From the NCBI GenBank assembly GCA_018061005.1, contig JAGOVA010000015.1, positions 6,084 through 53,636 on the forward strand: DNA of 47,553 nt. The letters run 5' to 3'. The stretch comes from Sterolibacterium sp. GTDB taxonomy: Bacteria > Pseudomonadota > Gammaproteobacteria > Burkholderiales > Rhodocyclaceae. Position 1 is the first letter of the stretch. The number at the start of each line of letters is the position of its first letter. The notes below the pieces were generated by a model. The model did not search any database and was not told where the DNA came from. It saw nothing but the letters and a program-made list of their open reading frames with translations. The translations under genes were made by a program, and so were the position numbers. Positions 35,688 through 44,564 of the stretch are shown here, in pieces.

Positions 35688-37511
35688 TCAATGGAAATCC
35701 GTATCCCCGCCCGTCAGCCACCACTTGCCACGCTGCACATCAATCGCCGACCCTGCTGTCCAGGCATTGCCAGGAATACGGATATTCAAATCATTAACCT
35801 GGGTATCGGCGGGCAGCGCCAGCCGGGGCAACATATTTTCGGTTGCCCAGGCAAACACCTGAGCGCATCCCAGCCCAGCCGCCACACGGCGGGCATGGTG
35901 GATCAGCAGCGGCATCCGTTCAACCGCCCCGATCAGGTCAAGCAACTCACAGCGGCGGCCTTTCCCTTCATCGTCCACCACACGCAATACCAGCAAACCC
36001 AGTGGCGCACCACCGAAGCGGTGCTGAACAAGATGCAGCTGATACGACTTGTCGGGATGCGAACAATAACGATGGCGCAGGTAGCGCGAATCACGCACGC
36101 CCACCATCGAATCGCCCAGCCCCGGCTGCATCGCTGCCCAACAGGCATTCATCCGCGCATCGGCATCCATATCCAGGGGATTCAGCCGTCGCACCGACAG
36201 ACGCAAGGCCGGGCGTACCGCCAAAGCAGGCCAGACCAGTTCCACCATGCGCCCGACCTCGGCATACAACCCCAGCCGCTCCGGCAACCTATAAGCACGC
36301 ACGTTGGGAAAACCGAAGCCGACAAGATGGCGCGTTCCGTAGCCGATCTCATGCTCCAGGCAGGTCGCTGCCGAAAGAAACACCGGCCCCCGCCGCGACA
36401 ACGTGCCACGCCCGCCAGTGGCCACCATCACATCGCCGCACTGCAAAGCTTGAGCCGGGCGACCGAAATACAGGATATCGCGCACCAGACCGCCGTAATG
36501 CGCCACCAGCGGCGGCTCGGCCATAGGCTGACCATCGTTCGCCGTAGTTTGCCAGATACCGACCCCCAGACCACGGCCATCGCCGTATTTCCATTGCCAG
36601 TGCGCCGGGCTCATTGCATGGCCAAAAACATCGGCAAACAACGCCCGCATCTGCGCAATGCCGTCCCCGGCAATCCGGCCGGGTTGCCAGCGAGGGCGAC
36701 AAACCCGGCGCAGCCGCAGCAAAAAATAACCATAGTGCCGCCGCGCATAATTTGCCTGATAACCCCTGTTTGAAGTCTGGAGCTCGGCCAACTGCCCGTC
36801 GCTCACCCCCAGCTCGCGCTTCAACACGTCGGCGTTTTCACGGCAACGGTCAAGCAGCCAATCGACAGTAGGAGCGGCGCGCGCCGACAAGTCCAGCGAA
36901 GTCAGGCACTCGAAACCAAAGCGCTCCGCCAGTCGCAGAAAATGCGCCAGATAGTGCAGCCCCGCCGCACCCTCGCTTTCACAGCTGAGCCTGAACTCAT
37001 CCATCACAATCAGCTCGCCGTGCGGCGCGAGCAAATCAGCAGCGCGCTCGAACAGATTGATGCTATCGATGTACTGCCCGCTCTCCTGAAACAGGATTGC
37101 CTGCCAGTCACCGGCATCCTGGTCAAAATCCTCGAAACGCACCGCTAACGCAGGCAAATCCGCCCCATGACGCTGCCGGGCAAAAGCAATCTGCGTCGTA
37201 TCCGGCGTAATGCCGACGGCGGCATAACCGGCCTTCCGCAAACGCTGCAGCGTGGTTCCCAGCCCCAGCCCCACATCCAGCAGCTTGCAAGGCGGCGGCA
37301 GATGCTGCCAGAGCAGCTCGGTCGCGCAGCGCTGCGCCGCACCAGCCGCCATCTTCGGCTCGTCAAACAACCCATAGTGCAGATAATCAGCGCGCCCCTC
37401 CTCCAGTTCCAGCAAACGGGCATACACATTCAGCGGAAAGGAAAAATCATGCGCTGATGAACTCACACCCGTGGTCCCCATGGGGGCAGCCATTGTGGCA
37501 GTCATCGTCAT
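35688..37511 (-). CDS. SAM methyltransferase fused to a GNAT-like acyltransferase
   Basis: The 607-residue protein starts at an ATG overlapping the wzt stop (ATGA). Residues about 25-270 form a class I methyltransferase (motif I LLDVGLGLGTT at 77-87; VGITPDTTQIAFAR; EDFDQDAGDWQAILFQESGQYI; C-terminal YARRHYGYFLLRLRR). This resembles the small-molecule/cyclopropane-synthase-like group. Residues about 280-607 look like a GNAT acetyltransferase-type region (MRALFADVFGHAMSPAHWQWKYG; VRDSRYLRHRYC). Lying next to wzt, it is a candidate for capping or decorating the O-chain. The acceptor is unknown and the GNAT call is less certain than the methyltransferase. Confidence 0.78.
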   Translation of the reverse strand: MTMTATMAAPMGTTGVSSSAHDFSFPLNVYARLLELEEGRADYLHYGLFDEPKMAAGAAQRCATELLWQHLPPPCKLLDVGLGLGTTLQRLRKAGYAAVGITPDTTQIAFARQRHGADLPALAVRFEDFDQDAGDWQAILFQESGQYIDSINLFERAADLLAPHGELIVMDEFRLSCESEGAAGLHYLAHFLRLAERFGFECLTSLDLSARAAPTVDWLLDRCRENADVLKRELGVSDGQLAELQTSNRGYQANYARRHYGYFLLRLRRVCRPRWQPGRIAGDGIAQMRALFADVFGHAMSPAHWQWKYGDGRGLGVGIWQTTANDGQPMAEPPLVAHYGGLVRDILYFGRPAQALQCGDVMVATGGRGTLSRRGPVFLSAATCLEHEIGYGTRHLVGFGFPNVRAYRLPERLGLYAEVGRMVELVWPALAVRPALRLSVRRLNPLDMDADARMNACWAAMQPGLGDSMVGVRDSRYLRHRYCSHPDKSYQLHLVQHRFGGAPLGLLVLRVVDDEGKGRRCELLDLIGAVERMPLLIHHARRVAAGLGCAQVFAWATENMLPRLALPADTQVNDLNIRIPGNAWTAGSAIDVQRGKWWLTGGDTDFH

Positions 37512-38761
37512 GCCACATCCCAGCAATGCGGCAACGTCACCAACCCCAGCTCCAGCCCCTCCTGCGTTACCTGCAGCCGGGCGACCTGCAAGGCCTGTTC
37601 GTAGACGTGAATGCCACGCTCGCACATCAGATAAACATCCACGGCGTATTCCCCCTTGAGCAGCGGACAAGCCGGCAGCGTCAGGGTCGCCACGCTACGG
37701 CCATCGGCTTGACGCGGCAAGACCACAGCGTCGTTATGCGACCCCGCGCTGGCCACGGTCATGCCGTTACCGTGCATCAAACAAACGCCGATACTCGGCA
37801 CGGGCAAATCCAGGGAACTCAAAAACTCGACCCGGACACGCACCGTCGTCGCCTGACTATGCACTTTCAGATCACGCCCCAGCGCACCATCGGCACTGAC
37901 CTCGACCCGGTCAATGCGCGCCGCCCCCTGGAACACCGGGCTGGCCAGCACCACCTCCGGCGCATCAACTGCATCAACTGCATCGACAGCCGTAGCCCGT
38001 GTAGATGCCAGCGAACGCTGGGCAAACCCAGCCAGATAATCGTTATACGCACTGACCACCATCGCCGGCGTGCCAGACATGGCCACCTGCCCCTCCTTGA
38101 GCCAGATCGCCCGATTACAGATCGCCTCGATCTGATACATCGAATGCGAACAGAACAGGATCGTCTTGCCCGCCGCCTTGAGTGCCATGATGCGGTCGAA
38201 CGAACGTCGCGCAAATTCACCGTCGCCCACCGACAACGCCTCGTCGATCACCAGAATATCCGGATCCACACTCACCGCCACGGCAAACGCCAGCCGCATG
38301 TACATCCCGCTCGAATAGGTCTTGGCCGGCTGATCGATGAAGTCGCGGATGCCCGAAAAATCAACGATTTCATCAAAACGCGCCGCGATTTCATCAGGCG
38401 ACAAACCGAGGATAGCCGCATTCATCAGCACATTCTCACGCCCGGTAAACTCCGGGTTGAAGCCCGCGCCCAGCTCCAGCAACGCCGCCACCCGCCCGCG
38501 CACCGTCACCTCACCGCAGGTCGGCGTCAGCGTCTGGCAGATCAATTGCAGCAGTGTCGACTTGCCCGAACCATTACGCCCGACGATGCCGATCACCTCC
38601 CCCGGCGCCACCTCGAAACTGACCTCACGCAAAGCCCAGAACTCGCGGTAAAACTGGCGACGGCCGCGCCACAAAAACTGTTTCAAACGATCCTGTGGCT
38701 GGTTGTAAAGCTGATAGCACTTACCCAGCTGGCTAACGGAAATCACCGCATCAGAGGACAT
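37508..38761 (-). CDS. wzt: O-polysaccharide ABC exporter ATPase with C-terminal Wzt-like domain
   Basis: Wzt drives export of undecaprenyl-linked O-polysaccharide through Wzm. The 417-residue protein has an ABC domain with Walker A (GRNGSGKST, 61-69), the signature YSSGMYMRLAFA (149-160) and Walker B (ILVIDEALSVGD, 169-180). After a short linker containing repeated Asp-Ala-Val triplets comes a C-terminal beta-rich domain (about 280-417). In O8/O9a-type systems this domain recognises the modified non-reducing end of the glycan. The ATG at 38761 overlaps the wzm stop by 11 bp. Confidence 0.93.
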   Translation of the reverse strand: MSSDAVISVSQLGKCYQLYNQPQDRLKQFLWRGRRQFYREFWALREVSFEVAPGEVIGIVGRNGSGKSTLLQLICQTLTPTCGEVTVRGRVAALLELGAGFNPEFTGRENVLMNAAILGLSPDEIAARFDEIVDFSGIRDFIDQPAKTYSSGMYMRLAFAVAVSVDPDILVIDEALSVGDGEFARRSFDRIMALKAAGKTILFCSHSMYQIEAICNRAIWLKEGQVAMSGTPAMVVSAYNDYLAGFAQRSLASTRATAVDAVDAVDAPEVVLASPVFQGAARIDRVEVSADGALGRDLKVHSQATTVRVRVEFLSSLDLPVPSIGVCLMHGNGMTVASAGSHNDAVVLPRQADGRSVATLTLPACPLLKGEYAVDVYLMCERGIHVYEQALQVARLQVTQEGLELGLVTLPHCWDVA

Positions 38762-39578
38762 CAGCAAACCCCTTGCGCGTCTTCTGGAACCAGAAAAATC
38801 CACTCCACGCCACCGTCAAAGCCACCAGGGTGTACCAGCCCAGCCCCCAGGCATCCGGTAACCGATTCCAGATCAGCACCTCACGCGTCTGCTCGATGAT
38901 GAACGCCAGCGGATTCAGAAACAGCCAGCCATGCACCGATGCCGGCATGGCAGACAACGGATAAAAAATCGGGCTCAAAAACATCAGCACCGTAATCACC
39001 ATCCCCACCATCTGGCTGATGTCACGCAAAAACACCCCCGAGGCCGACAACCACCAGGACAACCCCAGCACCAGCCACAAAAAAGGCAACAGCACCAACG
39101 GCAACGTCAGCACCGCCCAGCCCCCGCCATGCCCAGTCACCAACAAAGCCACCAACAGAACCACAAGGTTGATGCCCGCATGAAACAACGCCGAACCCAA
39201 CGAAACCCAGGGCAGGATCTCCAACGGAAATACCACCCTCTTGACATAATTTGTATTGGCGAGAATCAAGCCAGGTGCCTGAGAAATACACTCGGCAAAC
39301 AAATTGAAAACAATCAGCCCCGAAAACAGGATCAAGGCAAACTCCACCTTACCCGCCCCCCCGCCAGCCCCGCCCCAGCGCGCCTGAAACACCACACTGA
39401 ACACAAACGTATACACCGCAAGCATCAAGGCCGGCGTTAAAAAAGACCAGAGCAAACCGATCAACGACCCCCGATAACGCCCCAGCACCTCCCGCCGCAC
39501 CAGTTGCACGATCAGATAGCGATGACGCCAAGGCAACGAGCACATCGCCCCCGGGCCACAAGGATGATTTACCGCCAT
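38751..39578 (-). CDS. wzm: O-polysaccharide ABC exporter permease
   Basis: This ABC-2-type transmembrane subunit of the O-antigen exporter has 275 residues from the ATG at 39578. It shows the RYLIVQLVRREVLGRYRGSLIGLLWSFLTP amphipathic entry helix motif (in overlapping parts), six hydrophobic segments and the LFLNPLAFIIEQTREVLIW C-terminal region typical of Wzm/KpsM-type permeases. An ATG at 39545 is an alternative start giving 264 residues. It is the first gene of the minus-strand polysaccharide operon. Confidence 0.92.
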   Translation of the reverse strand: MAVNHPCGPGAMCSLPWRHRYLIVQLVRREVLGRYRGSLIGLLWSFLTPALMLAVYTFVFSVVFQARWGGAGGGAGKVEFALILFSGLIVFNLFAECISQAPGLILANTNYVKRVVFPLEILPWVSLGSALFHAGINLVVLLVALLVTGHGGGWAVLTLPLVLLPFLWLVLGLSWWLSASGVFLRDISQMVGMVITVLMFLSPIFYPLSAMPASVHGWLFLNPLAFIIEQTREVLIWNRLPDAWGLGWYTLVALTVAWSGFFWFQKTRKGFADVL

Positions 39579-39619
39579 AAAAAACCCGCAAACCGCAACG
39601 CACGCATCAACAAAGATCC

Positions 39620-39647
39620 TCAATAACCACACAGCGCCCCATGTCAA
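39620..39647 (-). promoter_or_regulatory. Candidate promoter for the O-polysaccharide operon
   Basis: On the minus strand a perfect -35 TTGACA (39647-39642) is followed after 16 bp by TATTGA (39625-39620), about 42 bp before the wzm ATG. The -10 is weak. The 326-bp gap 39579-39904 holds no gene. Confidence 0.35.
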
Positions 39648-39802
39648 AGGCACAAAACCGCGAATTCTAGCAGCCCCACGCAAGGAAGCCCCCGCAGGAA
39701 ATCCATTGAGGGAGAAAGGGAGAGCCAGCCTAACGCACATGGCATTCATCTCCACCCACAGAGAATGAAACAAGCTTTACCCATCACGCCCACCCCACCC
39801 AT

Positions 39803-39820
39803 CCGCCCCTCGAGGGGCGG
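39803..39820. repeat. Perfect 18-bp GC-rich palindrome
   Basis: CCGCCCCTCGAGGGGCGG is a perfect inverted repeat between the divergent-facing ends of wzm (5') and the CRP-type gene (3'). It is like the CTCGAGGGG cores at the repeat-unit junctions near the left window end. It may serve as a 3' end structure for the regulator gene or be a REP-type element. No T-run follows directly. Confidence 0.55.
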
Positions 39821-39904
39821 CTACTGATTTGCTCGCTTCGCTCGGAGATTTAACCCAACTCCGATTTTGTTGTTTCACGTTAACCACCCCAGCCCTTCCT
39901 GCCC

Positions 39905-40606
39905 TTACCCCGCCTTCGGTGGCTCCACCTGCCCCTCTGCCACGGCACGCAGATAGCGGGGGTCGATCACGTTCAGGCTCCCGCCATCGCGCGCCACCAC
40001 CCCGCGCGCCTGCAACACCTGGAAAACCCGCGTCACTGTTTCACGGCTGGCATTGATCATGATCGCCAGCTCCTGATGCGTGGGCGCATTGGGAATCGAC
40101 GCCTGCCCCTTGCCCTGCTGCTCGACCAGCTGAACCAGCTGGGCACACACCCGCTGCGCCGGATTCGGCAAGCCCAGCAACGCCCGCTGCGCCGAAACGC
40201 TGCGTAAACGCTGCGCCAGACGCAACAACACCTTCTCGGCGATCCCCGGCAACTGCGTAATCAGATTGCGCGCCACATCAGCAGGCAACAACGCCACCCG
40301 CGCGCGCGCCACCGCAATCACAAAATCCGAACGCGGCTGACCATCGATCACCGACATCTCGCCGAAATAACTCCCCGGCTCGACGAAATAAAGCCCCACC
40401 TCGCGGCCATCCAGCGTGAAATCCACCCCCTGCAACCGCCCCTCGACCAGAAAACACAAAAACTGGCCGACATCCCCCTTGCTGAAAACAATCTCGCGGC
40501 GCGCAAAAGAACGCTCCGTCATCAAGCCGGACAAACGCTCCGCCTGCGGGGGCGGCAAGTCTCTCAACAACTCGAGATCTTTCAGATAGTCGGGAACCAT
40601 CGCCAT
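39905..40606 (-). CDS. CRP/FNR-family transcriptional regulator with CRP-like residues
   Basis: This 233-residue cytoplasmic regulator has an N-terminal cyclic-nucleotide-binding fold with the phosphate cassette YFGEMSVIDGQPRSD (Glu83, Arg92, Ser93), as in cAMP-binding CRP. A C-terminal HTH (THQELAIMINASRETVTRV) has recognition-helix Arg188, Glu189 and Arg193, matching the CRP residues that read TGTGA. Binding of cAMP is therefore plausible but unproven. I chose the ATG at 40606, though no ribosome site is visible; the frame is open further upstream, but that stretch contains the operator. It is divergent from the fecR-like gene and shares a CRP-type site with it. Confidence 0.88.
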   Translation of the reverse strand: MAMVPDYLKDLELLRDLPPPQAERLSGLMTERSFARREIVFSKGDVGQFLCFLVEGRLQGVDFTLDGREVGLYFVEPGSYFGEMSVIDGQPRSDFVIAVARARVALLPADVARNLITQLPGIAEKVLLRLAQRLRSVSAQRALLGLPNPAQRVCAQLVQLVEQQGKGQASIPNAPTHQELAIMINASRETVTRVFQVLQARGVVARDGGSLNVIDPRYLRAVAEGQVEPPKAG

Positions 40607-40635
40607 GTCAAAAGAAGGATCAAAACAGGAGCGGC

Positions 40636-40641
40636 ACGATA
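40636..40641 (-). promoter_or_regulatory. Weak -10 box for the CRP-type gene
   Basis: Minus-strand TATCGT would give a start near 40629 and a 23-nt leader. The CRP-type operator centre would then lie at -41.5. The match is only 4 of 6, so this is tentative. Confidence 0.35.
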
Positions 40642-40662
40642 CCGGCTGAAGTCCGGAACAAA

Positions 40663-40678
40663 TGTGACCTCGCTCACA
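40663..40678. promoter_or_regulatory. Perfect CRP-type operator
   Basis: TGTGACCTCGCTCACA is a full TGTGA-N6-TCACA site in the 235-bp gap between the CRP-type gene and the fecR-like gene. The regulator next to it has the Arg/Glu/Arg recognition residues that contact this sequence in E. coli CRP. Its centre (40670.5) is 41.5 bp from the inferred start on each side, the class II activator position. Confidence 0.85.
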
Positions 40679-40699
40679 AACAACAAATCCATCAAGGAA

Positions 40700-40705
40700 T
40701 AAAAT
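40700..40705 (+). promoter_or_regulatory. -10 box for the fecR-cyclase operon
   Basis: TAAAAT (5 of 6 to consensus) would start transcription near 40712 and place the CRP-type site at -41.5. No -35 is seen, as expected for a class II activated promoter. A TATAAC at 40714-40719 is an alternative -10. Confidence 0.45.
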
Positions 40706-40841
40706 AGATAGTCTATAACGTGAAACTCGCCCCCGCGTAACCCGTTCTGGCGTCGGCCATGACGTCGACTCCCGTCGGTCGCATGGGTTCCACCCCCGGA
40801 GCCGGAATGACGCAAACCGGCTGATGCACGAAAGGAATGTC

Positions 40842-42200
40842 ATGACGAACACCCTGCACCCGGATCATCGACCGCCTGTCACAGCCCGCGCACGCCTGTT
40901 CCTGCTGGCACTGCCCCTGCTCGTCGGCAGCGGCATCCTGCCGCTGCACGCAACGGCCACCCCCCTCGAAGCCAATACCAGCACCAATACCAATACCAGC
41001 ACCACCGCCAGCATCGGCGAAGTCACCCTCAGCATCGGCAGCAGCGAAATCCACCGCGAAGGCCGCGCACAAAGCGTCGGCAAAGGCAGCCCCATCCTCG
41101 CCGGCGACATCATCCGCACCTCGGCCAGCGGCCACGTACACGTCCGATTTGTCGACGGCGCACTGCTCAGCGTCCGCCCCCAATCCGTTCTGCATGTCCA
41201 GGAATACCGCTACAACCCCGCACGTCCGACCGACTCACTGGTCAAGTTTTACCTCGAAACCGGCATTGTGCGTGAAATCTCCGGCCATGCCGCACAAATG
41301 GCCAAAGAACGCTTCCGCCTCAACACCCCGCTGGCCGCCATTGGCGTACGCGGCACCGACTTCATCACCCAAGTCACCGAACAAAGCACCGCCGTCCTCG
41401 TCAACCAGGGCGCCATCGTCCTCACCCCGCTCGATGCCGCCTGCAGCGCCAGCACCTTCGGCCCCTGCCAGACCGAACGCTCCCGCGAACTGGCCGACCA
41501 CATGGGCGGCACCGCCCTGATCTACCGGCAAGCCACCCCCGAACCCGTCCTGCAACCCGTCACCACCCTCAAAGGCATCGAACGCGTCGCCCCGATCCTG
41601 CAACCGCAATCCAGCAACGACAACAACGTCACCAACGTAGTTAACGACAGCCGCAACCCGGAAACCCTCCTCGACCTCATCAAGCCCGCCAACAGTCTCG
41701 TCTGGGGGCGTTGGGCGCGCGACCCGCGGCCCGGCGACCACCTCAGCGTCGCCTTTGCCGAAGCCCTGCAAGGCAACCGCGTCACCGTCGGCGACGGCTA
41801 CTACTTCCTCTTCCGCAACGAAAACATCCCCAACCTGCTACCTGCTGCCAGCGGCCAGGCACAATTCAAACTCCAGGACAGCAGCGCACACTACCGCGCC
41901 GTCTCCAACGAAATCAGCGCCGCCAAAGTTGAAAAAGGCAGCCTCGGCATCGACTTCAACCACAACACCTTCAACACCCAGCTCACCGTCAGCTACCCCG
42001 GCACCTCCGGCACCCAGCAAGAAACCCTCACCGCCAGCGGCACACTCGACCGCCACACCGGCATCTTCCTCGGCAACCCGGCAGACAAAACCACCCGCAT
42101 CGCCGGCGCGCTCGCCCAAGACATCCGCCAGGCCGGCTACCTCTTCAACAAAACCCTGGGCAACGCCGCCATCAGCGGAGCCACCCTGTGGAACCGCTGA
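40842..42200 (+). CDS. Exported FecR-domain protein
   Basis: The 452-residue protein from ATG 40842 (AAAGGA five bases upstream) has a signal peptide ending near ATATP (about residue 41). A Thr/Asn/Ser-rich low-complexity stretch follows, then a FecR domain at about 57-200 (SIGEVTLSIGSSEIHREGRA, GKGSPILAGDIIRTSASGHV, LNTPLAAIGVRGTDFITQV). The C-terminal 250 residues are of no family I recognise (beta-rich; GDGYYFLFRNENIPNLLP). There is no sigma/anti-sigma pair nearby, so this is not an iron-dicitrate FecR; periplasmic FecR-domain proteins of this type often lie beside CHASE2 cyclases. An ATG at 40824 is an alternative start. It overlaps the next gene by 13 bp. Confidence 0.85.
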   Translation: MTNTLHPDHRPPVTARARLFLLALPLLVGSGILPLHATATPLEANTSTNTNTSTTASIGEVTLSIGSSEIHREGRAQSVGKGSPILAGDIIRTSASGHVHVRFVDGALLSVRPQSVLHVQEYRYNPARPTDSLVKFYLETGIVREISGHAAQMAKERFRLNTPLAAIGVRGTDFITQVTEQSTAVLVNQGAIVLTPLDAACSASTFGPCQTERSRELADHMGGTALIYRQATPEPVLQPVTTLKGIERVAPILQPQSSNDNNVTNVVNDSRNPETLLDLIKPANSLVWGRWARDPRPGDHLSVAFAEALQGNRVTVGDGYYFLFRNENIPNLLPAASGQAQFKLQDSSAHYRAVSNEISAAKVEKGSLGIDFNHNTFNTQLTVSYPGTSGTQQETLTASGTLDRHTGIFLGNPADKTTRIAGALAQDIRQAGYLFNKTLGNAAISGATLWNR

Positions 42201-44200
42201 ACCCCGCCGCGACCCCGCACACACCGTGGTCACGCCTCGGTCACCTGTCGGCACGCCTGTTCAGCGCACCCTGGCGTGTGCACGCACTATCACTTTTTTC
42301 GGCGTCATTGCTTGCGCTCCTGATCAACGCCCTCATCGCCCCCCAACTCGCCCTCTGGGACGAAGCCTCCGCTAGCATCGCCTGGAAACTCGCTGACGAC
42401 CAACGCCTCGAACGCCGCATCATTCTCGTCGACATCGACGAACGCAGCACCCAGGCCATCGGCCCCTGGCCCTGGCCGCGCGAACGCCAAGCCGAACTCC
42501 TCGAAAAACTGAACGCCGCCGGTGTCAGCCTGAAAATGCTCGACATCCTCTTCGAAGGCAACCGCCCAGGCGACGTCCGCCTCGCCCGCGCCCTCGAAAC
42601 CGGCGCACCCACCATTCAGGCTCAACTCTTCTCGCTCGACCCCAACATCACCATCCGCAGCGGCCAACTCGGCAACCCGCTCCCCTTCGGCAGCGTCTGC
42701 CCCCAGCCCAGCGAAGCCGCCCACGGCTACATGGCCAGCGACACAGCACTCACCCCCAACCCCAGCCGCCCCCCGTCCCTCGCCGGCCACATCACCCCAC
42801 TCATCGACCCCGACGGCACCATCCGCCAAGTCCCCGCCCTGATCTGCTTTGAAGGCCGCAGCTACGCCACCCTCGCCGTAGCCGGCCTGCTCGCCGCCAG
42901 CGAAGCCACCCCGAAACTCTGGCAAGAAGACCACCTCCTCGCCCCCGCCTGGTGGCTCGAACTCGGCGCCGCCCGCCTGCCCCTCGACCGCCAAGGCCAC
43001 CTGCGCGTCTCCTACCAAATGCCGCGCAACGGCTTCCTCTCCCTCTCCGCCCTCGACATCCTCGAAAACCGCGTCCCTGCCGAACTCCTCAAAGACGCCT
43101 GGGTACTCATCGGCGCCACCGCCTTCGGCGCACGCGACGTCGTCCCCACCCCCCTCGGCCGCGCCGTCAGCGGCATCGAAGTCCACGCCCAGATCCTCTC
43201 CGCCCTCCTCGACGGCCGCAGCCCCTACCGCCCCCAAGGCGCCCCCCTCTGGCCATGGCTCGCTGGCGGCCTCGGCGCGCTCCTGCTCCTGCTCGCCCTG
43301 CGCCTCGCCCCGCGCGCCCCCCACCTCGCCCTGCCACTCGCCACCCTCATCAACCTCACCGCCCTGTTCGCCGCCAGCAGTGCCCTCCTCCTCAACGCCC
43401 ACCTCTGGCTCGGCTGGACCACCCCCGCACTCTTCCTCCTCCTCGCCGCCACCCTGCTCGGTGTCGCCGAATACGCCCGCAGCCGCTTCGAACGCGAACG
43501 CCTCTACCGCAACCTCGCCAGCTACCTCCCCGAACCCGTCGCCCGCCAGATCGCCACCCACGAACCCATCGCCCAGGTTCAGGCCACCCGCCGCGAAGCC
43601 ACCATCCTCCACGCCGACCTCCGCAACTTCTCCGCCTACTGCGAAGGCCGCCCCCCCGAAGAAACCGCCATGGTGCTACACCTCTTCTTCACCACCGCCA
43701 GCCGCATCGTCGAAGCCCACGGCGGCGTCGTCGAACAAATGGTCGGCGACAGCCTGCTCGCCGTCTGGAACGGCTCCCGCCCCAACCCCGCACACACCAC
43801 CCACGCCCTCCAGGCCGCCGCCGACCTCTGGCGCACCTGCGCCCCGCAACTCCCCCACATCGAAAGCGACGACACCCCACCGCTCGATCTCGGCATCGGC
43901 CTCGAAACCGGCAGCGTCCTCATCGGCTCCTTCGGCTCCGCCGAACGCCGCACCCACACCGTCCTCGGCGAAGCCGTCACCGTCGCCACCCGCCTGCAAG
44001 CCCTCACCGGCGAACTCGCCTACCCCATCCTCATCGGCCCCAGCCTCGCCCTCGCCCAACGCAAACACACCGCACTCCACCGGCTCGGCGACTTCCTCCT
44101 CACCGGCCTGGCCCGCCCGCACAGCGTCTACGCCCTCCCCATTGAGCTCCCCCCCAGCCGCCTGCACCTGGTGCACACATCCCAGCGCAACGCCGCCTGA
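42188..44200 (+). CDS. CHASE2-domain class III nucleotide cyclase, possibly catalytically altered
   Basis: The 670-residue inner-membrane protein has one helix at about 35-53, a periplasmic CHASE2 sensor domain at about 55-350 (IILVDIDERSTQAIGPWPWPR, GTIRQVPALICFEG, VLIGATAFGARDVVPTPLG), three helices at about 357-427 and a class III cyclase domain at about 465-655. Both metal Asp positions are kept (Asp477 in HADLRNF, Asp521 in VGDSLLAVW), as is Arg602. The purine-selecting Lys position is Gln517 and the transition-state Asn position is Thr598 (GEAVTVATR instead of GDxVNxAxR). Cyclase activity is therefore uncertain. The GTG at 42188 overlaps the fecR-like stop. Confidence 0.88.
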   Translation: MEPLNPAATPHTPWSRLGHLSARLFSAPWRVHALSLFSASLLALLINALIAPQLALWDEASASIAWKLADDQRLERRIILVDIDERSTQAIGPWPWPRERQAELLEKLNAAGVSLKMLDILFEGNRPGDVRLARALETGAPTIQAQLFSLDPNITIRSGQLGNPLPFGSVCPQPSEAAHGYMASDTALTPNPSRPPSLAGHITPLIDPDGTIRQVPALICFEGRSYATLAVAGLLAASEATPKLWQEDHLLAPAWWLELGAARLPLDRQGHLRVSYQMPRNGFLSLSALDILENRVPAELLKDAWVLIGATAFGARDVVPTPLGRAVSGIEVHAQILSALLDGRSPYRPQGAPLWPWLAGGLGALLLLLALRLAPRAPHLALPLATLINLTALFAASSALLLNAHLWLGWTTPALFLLLAATLLGVAEYARSRFERERLYRNLASYLPEPVARQIATHEPIAQVQATRREATILHADLRNFSAYCEGRPPEETAMVLHLFFTTASRIVEAHGGVVEQMVGDSLLAVWNGSRPNPAHTTHALQAAADLWRTCAPQLPHIESDDTPPLDLGIGLETGSVLIGSFGSAERRTHTVLGEAVTVATRLQALTGELAYPILIGPSLALAQRKHTALHRLGDFLLTGLARPHSVYALPIELPPSRLHLVHTSQRNAA

Positions 44201-44564
44201 GCCACACCCCGCAGGCACCCGCGCGACTTTGCCCGGCACCTCCGCCCGACACCTGACCGACGCCGAACGCCTGCTCTGACAACAACGCCGCGCCCACCGC
44301 CCAAGGCCACCGGGTTCTACGCTACGGGAACCACGACATCCTCATCCGAACCAAAAGCATCATGACCGCCATCCTCCAGGCACTGGAAGAACAACAAACA
44401 CCGCAACCTGAAACACCCCACCCACCGAGGGGAGCAAAACATCGCCCACCTGCCGGAAAAGAAGCACAAAACATCCCGCGATCCAAACGTCCCGGCACCC
44501 CATTCACGCTAAAATCCGCCACCGCACTCTCACGCTCCCCCGCCTGGCGACGGCACACCGCGCA
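44201..44564 (+). other. 364-bp gap between the cyclase and outer-membrane genes
   Basis: There is no confident gene. A weak reading frame (44362-44568, 68 codons, MTAILQALEEQQ start) looks coding only for its first dozen codons. A -10-like GCTAAAAT at about 44509-44516 could start transcription just before the next gene. The rest shows no repeats or hairpins I can support. Confidence 0.4.

Noticed and set aside
40607-40852. N-terminal extension of the CRP-type protein with several cysteines, suggesting an FNR-like Fe-S sensor
   Set aside because: The extension would have to be translated through the CRP operator and both promoters; cysteine spacing does not match FNR, and the recognition helix is CRP-like.
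42305-43612. 435-codon antisense frame opposite the cyclase gene
   Set aside because: Gly/Glu/Ala-only composition; an effect of the C-rich codon choice of the real gene on the other strand.
42952-44145. Arg/Pro-rich frame of 397 codons overlapping the cyclase
   Set aside because: Low-complexity shadow of the same C-rich sequence.
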